DNA of 49,226 bases from an uncultured Bacilli bacterium (GTDB taxonomy: Bacteria > Bacillota_I > Bacilli_A > RF39 > UBA660), in NCBI GenBank assembly GCA_934101865.1, contig CAKOSA010000006.1:1-49226 (forward strand), in the 5' to 3' direction. Both the position numbers and the translations under genes were made by a program. Of the stretch, positions 1 through 9,124 are shown one piece after another (position 1 is the stretch's first letter; each line of letters opens with the position of its first letter). The notes under the pieces were generated by a model, which was not told where the DNA came from, ran no database searches, and saw only the letters and a program-made list of their open reading frames with translations.

Positions 1-105
1 CTAGCACCACGTTACAAAGACAGAAATGGTGGATATACAAGAATATTGAAAATGAAAGAAAGAAAAGGAGATAACGCGTTGGAGGTTATCATAGAATTAG
101 TATAA
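1..105 (+). CDS. rplQ: 50S ribosomal protein L17, C-terminal end (partial)
   Basis: Only the last 34 residues are in the window; the gene begins upstream of base 1. The frame reads APRYKDRNGGYTRILK and ends in EVIIELV-stop, the strongly conserved C-terminus of bacterial L17, a large-subunit protein near the peptide exit tunnel. It usually closes the alpha operon (rpsM-rpsK-rpoA-rplQ). The terminator overlapping its stop codon fits with this being the end of that operon. Confidence 0.93.
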   Translation, partial: LAPRYKDRNGGYTRILKMKERKGDNALEVIIELV

Positions 106-124
106 GAAATCTTATACTTTTTTT
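99..124 (+). terminator. Rho-independent terminator after rplQ
   Basis: Stem AGTATAAG (99-106) pairs with CTTATACT (111-118) around an AAAT loop and is followed by a T run. The stem overlaps the rplQ stop codon. Confidence 0.75.
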
Positions 125-194
125 CTATTAAAAGACATAATAAATGCTTGTAATTATAATCGTTATATTGTATCATTAAATTAGGTGATAAGAA

Positions 195-965
195 ATGAAA
201 AGGAAAAAGAAAATAAAAATAAAGTCAAAACCATTAATAATTCTTGCATTGTTAATAATACTAGTTTTTAGTATTATCGTAGTAAAATTGAATAAAGTCA
301 AAGAGATAAATATTACCAATAAAGAAGAATATTTAAATATTTCAACTAGCAATTTTAACGGATTACAAGACCTTATATATGCAGGCAAGGTTGTAAAAGA
401 CAGAAATGACTATATATTTAATGGAAACAAGATTATAATAAATAATATGAATGAAGATATGTTATTAGCTGCTACTTTAAATAATATAATATTATCGGAA
501 ACAAGTAGGTTGGAAGAAATTACAGAAGAGAATGAAACGTATAAAGTAATTTCGATTAATAAAGTAATTGAATATTCAGAAAAACTTTTTGGTAAAAAAG
601 AATTTACAAGTTATAAGAATTTTTCTGGATGTCCGAGCTTTAAATATGACGAAAGCTCTCAAAATTATATGGGAATATTTAATTGTAATACAGGACCGAT
701 AGTAGATATATATGTATATAAATTAGAAAAAAATTTAAGTACTGCTAACGAGTATTACGAATACATAAGTATCGCATATATGGAACATTCCATAGAAGAA
801 GGAAAAAATGTATATGACTTTTATAAAGATTACAAAAAAAGCCAAAAAATTGCTACCAACGAAACAGGCGAAAGTATCATAAACGAAAAAAACTATAAGC
901 AATTAACTAGGTTTAAATTAACTTCAAAGAATAAAAAAATATATTCAATAGAAAAAATTTGGTAA
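195..965 (+). CDS. Membrane-anchored hypothetical protein
   Basis: This 256-residue protein has a lysine-rich start, one hydrophobic helix at about residues 13-31 and a polar remainder, so it is probably a signal-anchored protein facing outward. Two cysteines lie in a short stretch (SGCPSF and IFNCNTG, about residues 144-165) and could form a disulfide. The start is supported by AGGTGA seven bases upstream. I recognise no family. It stands alone between the rplQ terminator and the next gene. The anchor call is fairly safe; the function is unknown. Confidence 0.7.
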   Translation: MKRKKKIKIKSKPLIILALLIILVFSIIVVKLNKVKEINITNKEEYLNISTSNFNGLQDLIYAGKVVKDRNDYIFNGNKIIINNMNEDMLLAATLNNIILSETSRLEEITEENETYKVISINKVIEYSEKLFGKKEFTSYKNFSGCPSFKYDESSQNYMGIFNCNTGPIVDIYVYKLEKNLSTANEYYEYISIAYMEHSIEEGKNVYDFYKDYKKSQKIATNETGESIINEKNYKQLTRFKLTSKNKKIYSIEKIW

Positions 966-1020
966 TGTAGTATAAATAAATAAAAATTAGAAATAATAAG
1001 TATGAAAAGGGAGTGAAAAA

Positions 1021-1458
1021 ATGAATGAAAATGTAGAAATATTAGAATACATCTATCAAAATGCAAAAATGGGTGCGGAAAATTTAACCAGTTTAATAAA
1101 AATATTGAATGGAAAAGATAATAAAATAAAAAAAATTGTTGAAGGAGAACTTAAAGGATATGAAAATTTTATTAAAGATAGCGAAAAGTTATTAAAAAAA
1201 TACAAAGCAACACCCAAAGAAAAAGGTGCAATTGCAGAGGTTATGGCCTATATGGAAATGAAGGTAGAATTATTAAAGGACAATTCTGATGCAAAAATTG
1301 CTGATATGTTAATTAAAGGCTTTACAATGGGCAAAATAGATATAGAAAAAAAAGTTAATAGATATAACAAGGATGCCGAACCTGAAACATTAAAATTAGC
1401 AGAAAAACTTGCCAAATTCAATGATGAAAACATAGAGCTTTTAAAAAAGTATTTGTAG
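1021..1458 (+). CDS. Small all-helical hypothetical protein
   Basis: This is a 145-residue charged protein with no signal peptide, rich in Lys, Glu, Leu and Ile, and probably a helical bundle. The pattern of long amphipathic helices (ILEYIYQNAKMGAENLTSLI near the start, then two more) recalls ferritin-like or DUF2383-like bundles, but I see no Glu/His metal-ligand set, so this is a shape resemblance only. A GGGAG site precedes the start. It ends 8 bases before the dehydrogenase gene and probably shares its transcript. Confidence 0.65.
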   Translation: MNENVEILEYIYQNAKMGAENLTSLIKILNGKDNKIKKIVEGELKGYENFIKDSEKLLKKYKATPKEKGAIAEVMAYMEMKVELLKDNSDAKIADMLIKGFTMGKIDIEKKVNRYNKDAEPETLKLAEKLAKFNDENIELLKKYL

Positions 1459-1466
1459 GAGGAAAA

Positions 1467-2207
1467 ATGAAAGCACTAGTAACAGGTGCCTCTTCTGGAA
1501 TAGGAGAGGCAATATCAAAGTATTTAATAGAATTAGGATACGATTTATATGTTGTCTCAAATGAAGAAAAAATAAAAGAACTTTATAAGAATTCTAAAAC
1601 AACTGTAACGCCAATAGTTCTTGACTTAACTAATGAAGATAATTGCTACAAATTATATGAAGACTTAAAAAAAGAAAACATTGATGTAGTAATAAATAAT
1701 GCTGGTTTTGGATTGGCGGGAAATTTTGTAGAAACATCATTAGAAAAGGAACTAAAAATGATAGATTTAAATATAAAAGCTTATCATATATTAACAAAAT
1801 TGTTTTTAAAAAATTTTGTTAAACGAGATAAAGGAAGATTATTAAATGTTGCTTCAATGGCCGGATTTATGCCAGGACCATATATGGATACATATTATGC
1901 TACAAAATCTTATGTGTTGAATTTATCTTTGGGAATCTATGAAGAATTAAAAAAATCTAGCTCAAATGTTAAAATATCAATATTTTGTCCAGGACCAGTT
2001 AAAACAAATTTTGAAAATGTAGCCAACGTTAAATTTAACATAAAAGAAATAAATGTTGACTATGCTGCGAGGTATGCAGTAGATAATATGTTCAAAAATA
2101 AATTAATAATAATACCACCAAATATGAAATTAAATAAAATTTTAGTAAGAATGATGCCAATAAAAATATTATTATATATAAACTCATTTATACAAGAAAA
2201 AAAATAG
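1467..2207 (+). CDS. Short-chain dehydrogenase/reductase (SDR)
   Basis: This is a classical SDR of 246 residues. The N-terminal Rossmann motif TGASSGIG is at residues 6-13, NNAG at 77-80, and the catalytic triad reads S130, Y143 and K147 (DTYYATKSYVL). Such enzymes oxidise or reduce an alcohol/carbonyl with NAD(P)H; the substrate cannot be read from sequence. The length is normal. A GGAGG site lies in the 8-base gap after the preceding helical-protein gene, which suggests co-transcription. The closest style is the YqjQ/DltE-like group of cytoplasmic SDRs. Confidence 0.88.
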   Translation: MKALVTGASSGIGEAISKYLIELGYDLYVVSNEEKIKELYKNSKTTVTPIVLDLTNEDNCYKLYEDLKKENIDVVINNAGFGLAGNFVETSLEKELKMIDLNIKAYHILTKLFLKNFVKRDKGRLLNVASMAGFMPGPYMDTYYATKSYVLNLSLGIYEELKKSSSNVKISIFCPGPVKTNFENVANVKFNIKEINVDYAARYAVDNMFKNKLIIIPPNMKLNKILVRMMPIKILLYINSFIQEKK

Positions 2208-2348
2208 TAATATAAAAGTTGTAGTTAATAAAAAATATAACTTTAAAATTGTTTGTATTTTCATAAAATTCTAACAGCTTATTAGTAGAAAGTACTTGAA
2301 AAAAGTAATGCCTTGTGATATTATAATACCCATCAAGGGAGGTTTAAT

Positions 2349-3329
2349 ATGACGGAAAAATTACTGCAAAGCAATACAAACTTATCTAAACTAAATATGA
2401 CAGAATTACATCAAGTCCTAAATTATGCAAGTAAATATAATTTAAGACTAAGGAAAAAAACAAATATACCAAGTGATGCAACGTTTGGGTTTGAATTAGA
2501 ATTTTTAAGAAAAGATTTAACGCAAATACAAAATAAGCTTAATTCCTCAAAGTTTTCAAAATGGCATCTTTGTAGCGATGACGCGATAAGAGAAATATAT
2601 GAAATACAAACTCCAATTTTAACAGATACAATAGAAAGTTGGTTAGAATTAGAAGAAATGTGTGAAACAGTAGGACTAGACAATATAGTAAATACTAATT
2701 GCGGAGCACATATACACGTAGGTGCACAAGTTTTAGGACCAAATCCCAAAGCTTGGTTAAACTATTTATTACTAATATCAACGTATGAAAATATTATATT
2801 TAGATTTGGATATGGAGAAGATAGTAAGCCAAGAAAGTATTTGGAGGGATATGCTAGTAGTGTTTCTAAAGATTTTTGGAATAGATATCAGGAATTAAAA
2901 GGAAGCTTCTATTATGAAGTAATTGATGTTATAAAAGGATTAAACATGGAAAAATTTAAAGCAATAAATTTTGTGAATGTCAAAAATACTAAAAAAGTAG
3001 CATATAAAAATACAATAGAAATAAGGCATCCTAATGGTACTAAAAATCCAATAATTTGGCAAAATAATAACTTATTAACGCTAAGAACCATATTATATGC
3101 TAAAAATACAGAATTTGATCAAGAAACGATTTTAAGAAGAAAAAGAATTAATGAAAGATTAGGAATAACATTTGAACATTATAGTGATTTTCAATTAGAT
3201 GCTGCCCTTGAATTTGCTGATTTAATATTTACAAATGATCTAGATAAAATATATTTTTTAAATCAATATATAAAACCTAAAAAAAAGTTAAATGAAGGAA
3301 AAGTAAAAAGCAAAACTTTTTCAAAATGA
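2349..3329 (+). CDS. Putative amidoligase (Amidoligase_2 family)
   Basis: The 326-residue protein carries the signature of the Amidoligase_2 group of glutamine-synthetase/GCS-fold ligases: FGFELEF at residues 46-52 (metal/ATP-binding glutamates), then DDAIREIYEIQTP, NCGAHIHVG (histidines and glycine) and TIEIRHPNGT. Family members join a carboxylate to an amine using ATP and are often found with peptide-modifying or cell-wall genes. A GGGAGG site precedes the start. Neighbours do not reveal a substrate: a dehydrogenase upstream and a surface protein downstream. Family assignment is fairly sure; substrate is unknown. Confidence 0.78.
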   Translation: MTEKLLQSNTNLSKLNMTELHQVLNYASKYNLRLRKKTNIPSDATFGFELEFLRKDLTQIQNKLNSSKFSKWHLCSDDAIREIYEIQTPILTDTIESWLELEEMCETVGLDNIVNTNCGAHIHVGAQVLGPNPKAWLNYLLLISTYENIIFRFGYGEDSKPRKYLEGYASSVSKDFWNRYQELKGSFYYEVIDVIKGLNMEKFKAINFVNVKNTKKVAYKNTIEIRHPNGTKNPIIWQNNNLLTLRTILYAKNTEFDQETILRRKRINERLGITFEHYSDFQLDAALEFADLIFTNDLDKIYFLNQYIKPKKKLNEGKVKSKTFSK

Positions 3330-3350
3330 TTAACTTTTTTTATTAATTGG

Positions 3351-3379
3351 TTGATATTATTTTAAAAATATGATATATT
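3351..3379 (+). promoter_or_regulatory. Sigma-A-type promoter for the 3.4 kb surface protein
   Basis: TTGATA (3351-3356), a 17-base spacer, then TATATT (3374-3379), about 30 bases upstream of the start. Confidence 0.55.
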
Positions 3380-3411
3380 AATAACATAGAGATAATAAAG
3401 AGGTGAGAGTA

Positions 3412-4080
3412 GTGGAATTTAAAAAATTAATGACGATTTTCTTTGTAACTGTTACCATTATTTTTGCCCTAATACTAATGCTTAGCTATGGATATTACGT
3501 GGCATCCTCAAAAGAAGCAACGAAATTTAATGTAAATACTTCTGATTCTGTTGCAGTAGTCTATTCGCAAGGTCAGAACATAAGTACATCAATAGGTCAA
3601 CCAATCCTTGCAAGCGAAATATCAACTAAAGCCTCAAAAAGCATATTTACTGTAACAGCTCCAACCACTTTAAGCGGTCATAAATTAGCCCTTCAAATAA
3701 ATCTTACCAATATCAGTATAGATGATGCCCTAAAGGATTCACATTTTAAATGGCAACTATTATTGAATGGTAGTGAAGTAAGAAGTGGTAGCTTCGCAAA
3801 CCTAACAGGAAATACCTTAGAGTTATATCCATTAACAACCCAAAGTATTAGTACCTATCCAGCTACATACAATTATGAGCTAAGAATATATTTAGAAGAA
3901 ATATGTACTGATTTAACTGATATTACTACATGCTCAGATTATTCAGCTTGGCAAACAGCATACAATAACAAAACAGAAACATATCAGTATAATGACCCAA
4001 ATAGCACTAAATATGGTCAAAGTAGAATGATGGGAAAAAAGATAAATGGCAAAATAGAAGTAATAAGTGTAATAAAATAG
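3412..4080 (+). CDS. Membrane-anchored TasA-like surface protein
   Basis: From the GTG at 3412 the protein has 222 residues. A GTG at 3403 is in frame, but AGAGGTGA overlaps it and is well spaced for 3412. There is one hydrophobic segment (about residues 7-29, ending LSYGYYVASS), then a beta-rich, Ser/Thr-rich domain resembling the TasA/camelysin-like layout also seen in the proteins at 20145 and 20771. The pair of cysteines in ICTDLTDITTCSD may form a disulfide. It is predicted to face the outside. It has its own promoter and terminator. No enzymatic motif is visible. Confidence 0.65.
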   Translation: MEFKKLMTIFFVTVTIIFALILMLSYGYYVASSKEATKFNVNTSDSVAVVYSQGQNISTSIGQPILASEISTKASKSIFTVTAPTTLSGHKLALQINLTNISIDDALKDSHFKWQLLLNGSEVRSGSFANLTGNTLELYPLTTQSISTYPATYNYELRIYLEEICTDLTDITTCSDYSAWQTAYNNKTETYQYNDPNSTKYGQSRMMGKKINGKIEVISVIK

Positions 4081-4112
4081 TAAACATATAGTTAATATAT
4101 GTTTATTTTTTT
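4081..4112 (+). terminator. Rho-independent terminator
   Basis: TAAACATAT (4081-4089) pairs with ATATGTTTA (4097-4105), followed by seven T. Confidence 0.75.
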
Positions 4113-4145
4113 AAAAAAATATGATATTATTAAGATGGTGATTAT

Positions 4146-5174
4146 ATGAAAAATAGCACTTCACTAATTGCAAATGTCCAAAATTTAGAAGAAGCAAGAA
4201 AAGTAACAACAAATGAAGAAATAAAATACATAAACATAGATATAGAAAAAGCCACAATAGAATTGTTAACATATCTAGAAGAAAACGGGAGTAGATTCTT
4301 ATATTCAGATAAAATACGTGATAAAATAGGATACATATATTCAACTTTTGAAGATTATAAAAGAGCTGTAAAGATAATGAGAGAAATAATACAAAATATT
4401 AATGAAGACCAATTACCCCTCGAAAAAGCACGTTATATTTATATAGCTCTTGGTGAAAGGATAAAATACAACATTAATAACAATCCCGAAAAAAATGAAG
4501 AAGCATCCTTAGATAATCAGTGGCAAACGGTAAATCCTTTTAGTGCCATAAGTACCTCAAATGTAAATGAAAAAAGTACCAATAAATTATTTACATTGTT
4601 ATGTACATTAGCTGGCCTTCCGGCAACACTTATAGATAATGACGAAGAAGAATTTGTAGAATTGAACCTAGATGATAAATTAAAAATAAATCTATTTAAA
4701 GATTTACCAAACATTTACGCAAAATTTAGAACAAAATATTTTGGAAGACATAACAATATTCCCGAAATTGACAAAAAAATAAATTACATTAAAGCAACAT
4801 ATAATGACGAAATATTAGAACAAAGATTAAAAGAAGAAACCCCATCATTATCCCTAATTCTTCAAGTGCTTCCCACAGTATTAAATATAAATAAAATTCC
4901 TCCCGTTTATCAAAAAGATGTATTAATTGAAATAATATCAAAATATTTACCAAACGAAAAAATAAACATAACAATATATTATTATAAAAGAAAAGAAAGG
5001 TTACCATTCATCATAATAGAAGAAGAAAAAAAATATTACAGCTATAACTACCAAAGCAACGCATTTACATCCTATGATGAAAATAGTCTAAAAAGCGCTC
5101 TAAAAAACAGCATAATAGGAATTTATAAAAATGAAAAATTAGAAGATGCTGACGAAAGGAAAAAAAATAAATGA
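4146..5174 (+). CDS. Conserved hypothetical, possibly transglutaminase-like
   Basis: This is a 342-residue cytoplasmic-looking protein. The middle (YIYIALGERIKYNINNNP, then STNKLFTLLCTLAGLPATLI) has the rhythm of a transglutaminase-like fold, where a Cys helix is followed by a short LGIPA segment, but the Cys/His/Asp triad is not in place. A catalytically dead version is one possibility and the resemblance may be chance. The start follows GGTGA. Its end overlaps the next gene by four bases (ATGA at 5171-5174), so the two are translationally coupled. Confidence 0.6.
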   Translation: MKNSTSLIANVQNLEEARKVTTNEEIKYINIDIEKATIELLTYLEENGSRFLYSDKIRDKIGYIYSTFEDYKRAVKIMREIIQNINEDQLPLEKARYIYIALGERIKYNINNNPEKNEEASLDNQWQTVNPFSAISTSNVNEKSTNKLFTLLCTLAGLPATLIDNDEEEFVELNLDDKLKINLFKDLPNIYAKFRTKYFGRHNNIPEIDKKINYIKATYNDEILEQRLKEETPSLSLILQVLPTVLNINKIPPVYQKDVLIEIISKYLPNEKINITIYYYKRKERLPFIIIEEEKKYYSYNYQSNAFTSYDENSLKSALKNSIIGIYKNEKLEDADERKKNK

Positions 5175-6766
5175 ATAAATCAAAAATAAAAAAAATACTA
5201 TTGACATTACTTTTCGCCAGTATTACATATTACATTACACTCCCCGCCATTAATTTGCACAGTTTTAGCTTTTATATTTATGTAATAACAATTTACATAT
5301 TTTATAAATTAATAAATATATATGACATAGTAAATATAAAACAAAAAATTTTTACAACAAAAAAAACAAGGTCAACCATATCAAAAACAACAATTCTAAT
5401 ACCAGTCATATTTTTTCTAATTATAATAATAAATACAATACACTCTCCACTCTTGAATTCCAAAAGCTATGCCAAAAGAATTACAGTAAATGATAAAGAA
5501 AAATTTACTGAAAATATAAAAGAAGTAGATTTTAACCTAGTTCCACTCTTAGACAAAGATTCCAGTGAAAAATTAGGGGATCGTGTAATGGGTGGATTGC
5601 CAGACCTAGTAAGTCAATTCAACGTATCAAACCTATATACCCAAATAAATTACAATAATGAAATAATAAGAGTAACACCCTTAGAATATGCCTCAATTAT
5701 AAAATATTTCACTAATCACAAAGAAGGCGTAAAAGGATATATAACAGTAAACTCCGTAACTGGAGAATCAAAACTAGTAAAACTAAAAAAAGGAATGAAA
5801 TATATGCCAAGTGCTCTTTTCAATGAGAAACTATCCCGAAAATTAAGACTTAAATATCCAACCCTCATTTTTGATGAAATAAATTTCGAATTAGATAACG
5901 AAGGAAACCCATATTGGGTGGCTCCCATAGTATCCTACAAAGGCGTAGAAATGCGAAAAGACATAATAGGTGTCGTTTTATTAAACCCAATCACAGGACA
6001 AAGCAAAAAATACAATAAAGAAGATATTCCCAAATGGGTTGACCACGTCTATTCAGCCAATCTAATCTTAGAACAAATAAACGATTGGGGAAAATACCAA
6101 AAAGGATTTATAAACTCACTACTTGGCCAAAAAAAAGTCGTTATGGCTACCGAAGGCTATAACTATATGACTATGGATGATGATGTATATTTGTACACAG
6201 GAATAACCTCAGTATCATCAGATGAATCCAACTTAGGCTTTATCCTCTGCAATATGAGAACAAAGGAAACAAACTATTACCAAGTCGTAGGTGCTGAGGA
6301 ATACAGTGCTATGGCCTCAGCAGAAGGAGCAGTTCAACAAATGAAATACACTTCAACATTTCCTCTTCTTATCAACTTGAATAATAAACCAACCTACCTA
6401 ATGAGTCTGAAAGATAAAGCTGGCCTAGTAAAAATGTATGCCTTTGTTGATGCCACAGATTACCAAAAAGTAGTAGTCACGGACGCATCCTTAGGAATAA
6501 ATATCGCCGCCGAAAATTACCTAAAAAATATTACCAGTACATACGATGAAGGAACCATAAAAAAAATTCAAATAACCATAGCTTGGATTGATAAAGCATA
6601 CATCTCAGGAGAAACATACTATTATATAGAAGATACAAATGGCCAAAAATACAAAACCAACATAAAAACAAATGAAAATAAAATACCATTCCTAAAACAA
6701 GGCGATACAGCAAATATAAAATATACAACCCAGTCAGACGTAATAAATATCATAAACATAGACTAA
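5171..6766 (+). CDS. Conserved multi-segment membrane protein
   Basis: This 531-residue protein has three hydrophobic segments in the first ~100 residues (about 8-27, 31-48, 74-92) and then a long soluble part. The latter includes LDKDSSEKLGDRVMGGL, YTQINYNNEIIRVTPLEY and GYITVNSVTGESKLV, which I recognise as a conserved Firmicutes membrane protein of unknown function. The C-terminal ~80 residues look like a small beta-barrel (DTNGQKYKTNI...GDTANIKYTT). The ATGA overlap with the preceding gene suggests a two-protein unit. The role is unknown. Confidence 0.65.
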   Translation: MNKSKIKKILLTLLFASITYYITLPAINLHSFSFYIYVITIYIFYKLINIYDIVNIKQKIFTTKKTRSTISKTTILIPVIFFLIIIINTIHSPLLNSKSYAKRITVNDKEKFTENIKEVDFNLVPLLDKDSSEKLGDRVMGGLPDLVSQFNVSNLYTQINYNNEIIRVTPLEYASIIKYFTNHKEGVKGYITVNSVTGESKLVKLKKGMKYMPSALFNEKLSRKLRLKYPTLIFDEINFELDNEGNPYWVAPIVSYKGVEMRKDIIGVVLLNPITGQSKKYNKEDIPKWVDHVYSANLILEQINDWGKYQKGFINSLLGQKKVVMATEGYNYMTMDDDVYLYTGITSVSSDESNLGFILCNMRTKETNYYQVVGAEEYSAMASAEGAVQQMKYTSTFPLLINLNNKPTYLMSLKDKAGLVKMYAFVDATDYQKVVVTDASLGINIAAENYLKNITSTYDEGTIKKIQITIAWIDKAYISGETYYYIEDTNGQKYKTNIKTNENKIPFLKQGDTANIKYTTQSDVINIINID

Positions 6767-6787
6767 AATAAACTTAGTCCTTTTTTT
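6761..6787 (+). terminator. Rho-independent terminator
   Basis: GACTAA (6761-6766, including the stop codon) pairs with TTAGTC (6774-6779), followed by seven T from 6781. The stem is short. Confidence 0.6.
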
Positions 6788-6821
6788 CCGTCCCAACACA
6801 TATAATTATTTAGGTGAAATA

Positions 6822-7493
6822 ATGAGAGAAATTAACAAAATAAAAACATTGCTGCTAGCACTAGTCGTAATCACAACAATCACCATCTCCAAAACTTACG
6901 CCGTCATCAACGATTATACACTGCTCGGCAAAACAATATATTTAGATGCTGGCCACGGTGGTCCAGATTCAGGCGCTATTGCGGGTGGAATATATGAAAA
7001 AAATATAAATTTAGAAATAGTCAAAAAAGTAGAAAAAGAATTAATAAAAAAAGGAGCCACAGTATACTTAACACGAGACAAAGATACTGATTTATCCACT
7101 CAAACGCATAATAGAAAAAGATCAGATCTAACAAATCGTGCTCAAAAAATCAACAAAACCAATCCAAATTTATATTTATCAATTCATTTAAATTCCACAT
7201 CAAATAGCAAATGGCGGGGAATGCAAATCTTTTACACCAGTAAAAATAAGCAAAACAAATACCTAGCCCAAACCATTTATGACGAAATGACAAAAAATCT
7301 TAGTAATGTAAGAGAATTAAAACAAGAAGATAACTACTATATGTATAAACAAATAAAAGTTCCAGGAGTATTAGTAGAAGTAGGATTCTTATCAAACCCA
7401 AGCGATAACTATATATTAAGAGATGAAAAATATCAAGAAAAGATAGCAAGACTATTAGCCACATCCTTAGAAACATACTTTACAAAAAAGTAA
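6822..7493 (+). CDS. CwlD-like N-acetylmuramoyl-L-alanine amidase
   Basis: This is a zinc amidase of the Amidase_3 family that cleaves the bond between MurNAc and L-Ala in peptidoglycan. An N-terminal hydrophobic segment (about 8-27) should export it. Zinc ligands are H45 (LDAGHGGPDSGA), E59 (GGIYEKN) and H122 (LSIHLNS); the catalytic glutamate is E186 (VLVEVGFLSNP). Its length (223) and segment order match CwlD rather than multi-domain autolysins: there are no SH3 or LysM repeats. CwlD acts in spore-cortex maturation in sporulating relatives. Nothing here shows sporulation, so general wall remodelling is equally possible. Confidence 0.9.
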   Translation: MREINKIKTLLLALVVITTITISKTYAVINDYTLLGKTIYLDAGHGGPDSGAIAGGIYEKNINLEIVKKVEKELIKKGATVYLTRDKDTDLSTQTHNRKRSDLTNRAQKINKTNPNLYLSIHLNSTSNSKWRGMQIFYTSKNKQNKYLAQTIYDEMTKNLSNVRELKQEDNYYMYKQIKVPGVLVEVGFLSNPSDNYILRDEKYQEKIARLLATSLETYFTKK

Positions 7494-7507
7494 AAAACAA
7501 GTATAAT
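7479..7507 (+). promoter_or_regulatory. Promoter for the coiled-coil gene, inside the amidase 3' end
   Basis: TTTACA (7479-7484), 17 bases, TATAAT (7502-7507). The -35 box lies within the last codons of the amidase gene. Confidence 0.55.
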
Positions 7508-7530
7508 AATTTGAAGAAAGAGGCGATATC

Positions 7531-9063
7531 GTGAATGGAAGTAAATTAGGCAAATTAAGAGAAAGATTAAAAAAAATAAATCAAAAATCCAAAACATCAT
7601 CTCAAATAACAAAGGCACCACCACAAAAAAACAAAAAAGTAGAGTATGAAAGATTTGGAGTTCCCATAAACAAGTCAGTAAATCAAGTAAAAGAGTACCA
7701 AAAATTAGAAAAAATAGAAAATGAAAAGAAAGAAAAAATAGAAAAACAATTAGAAATCTCAGTAACCACGCCAATACCCAATATTACCCCCAAAAAAGGC
7801 ATTCCTGAACAAAAACAGTCCCCAATTAGTAGCAGTTTTTCAAAAACTGAAAAGTTGCAAAAAAAACAAAAATGCAATGATATCCCCTCAGAAAAAGATA
7901 ATTATCAAGAATTAACAAAATATCCAACACCAACCTTCCCAAAATCAAATGATATCACAGAGGAACAAAAAAACATATCTCAACAACTAGAAAAAGAAAA
8001 ACAACTAAATGACCAAAAAGACCTAATCCTAAAAAAAATAAAAAACAAATTAAAAAAAGAATTAAACGAATTAGAAGTAATAGAAAGCGAATTATATCTA
8101 ATAAATAAAGGTCAAATAGACTATCAAACCAAAGAGAAAATAGAAGAAGAACGAAAAAAACTAATGCAGTTAATAGAAAAAATAAAAAAACTAAAAGAAC
8201 AATTCCAAATATTTAAAGAAAATAGCTATCTCGAAGATATAATATGGTTAAATGATGAAGGACTAATGGACGACATAATAAAATACAAAGAGTTAGCAAC
8301 AACCGAGGACAAAGAAGAGGTCAAAAAACATTTAGAATTATATGAAGAATACAAAAGCCTATACGTAAAACTAGAAGAGGCTGAGAAAGAAAACCAAAAA
8401 TTAGATGAGCAAAATAAGCAAAAAATGGAGCTAAGAAAGGAACAAGATAAATCCTACGATGCCTACGTCGAAAACACTAAGGAATTTCAAAAAATAGGAC
8501 TAAAAATGGATAAATTCCTTATAAAACAAGAGAACAATATGAACAAACTAGCCTCACAAATAGAAAAAATAACATCAAGAGAGGTAATAGAAAAACAAAT
8601 AAAAAACCTCGATAAATTACTATATTATGACGCTAAGTACTTTTTCGCCCTTTTATTAACACCACTTAAAGGCGTATTTCCATCAATAGCAATGAATGCC
8701 GTTGCAACCAAAAAAATGGTTGATAACATAAGAAAAACAGTCCACATTGAGGAGGTAAGAAAAAAAGTATATGAAGCTCCCGATTACCTAACAGAATTAG
8801 ATTATACCCTCTATTCCCTAGCTGATGTCGGAATGATGCTCGATAGCAATATAGACCGTCTCAAAAGTTTAGAATTAGAAATAAAAGAAAAATTCCAAAA
8901 TTACGACCCTGAAAAAACAGAACAAATACTAAGAAACATAACAAAAATGCGAAAAATACTAGATAACAATAGATATAAATTAGAAAAAGTAAAAACATCA
9001 GTATACGGAAATATTAAGAAAAATGAAAAAGTAAAAAAGAGAGTAAAAGAATTAAATAGATAA
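7531..9063 (+). CDS. Long coiled-coil hypothetical protein
   Basis: The GTG start follows AAAGAGG. The 510-residue product is extremely Lys/Glu/Gln-rich. Residues ~1-150 look disordered (Pro/Ser/Gln-rich), and ~150-350 are heptad-like coiled coil (for example KLKKELNELEVIESELYLI). A less charged stretch, YYDAKYFFALLLTPLKGVF, at ~370 may be a membrane-touching hairpin. Further helices follow. There is no enzymatic motif. A structural or cell-division/cytoskeletal role would fit but is only a guess. Confidence 0.65.
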   Translation: MNGSKLGKLRERLKKINQKSKTSSQITKAPPQKNKKVEYERFGVPINKSVNQVKEYQKLEKIENEKKEKIEKQLEISVTTPIPNITPKKGIPEQKQSPISSSFSKTEKLQKKQKCNDIPSEKDNYQELTKYPTPTFPKSNDITEEQKNISQQLEKEKQLNDQKDLILKKIKNKLKKELNELEVIESELYLINKGQIDYQTKEKIEEERKKLMQLIEKIKKLKEQFQIFKENSYLEDIIWLNDEGLMDDIIKYKELATTEDKEEVKKHLELYEEYKSLYVKLEEAEKENQKLDEQNKQKMELRKEQDKSYDAYVENTKEFQKIGLKMDKFLIKQENNMNKLASQIEKITSREVIEKQIKNLDKLLYYDAKYFFALLLTPLKGVFPSIAMNAVATKKMVDNIRKTVHIEEVRKKVYEAPDYLTELDYTLYSLADVGMMLDSNIDRLKSLELEIKEKFQNYDPEKTEQILRNITKMRKILDNNRYKLEKVKTSVYGNIKKNEKVKKRVKELNR

Positions 9064-9069
9064 CCCCTC

Positions 9070-9098
9070 TTGTAAAAAAAAACAAATTATGTTATCAT
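9070..9098 (+). promoter_or_regulatory. Promoter for the small membrane protein
   Basis: TTGTAA (9070-9075), 17 bases, TATCAT (9093-9098). Confidence 0.45.
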
Positions 9099-9124
9099 TA
9101 ACATATAAAATAAGGAGAGGTACT

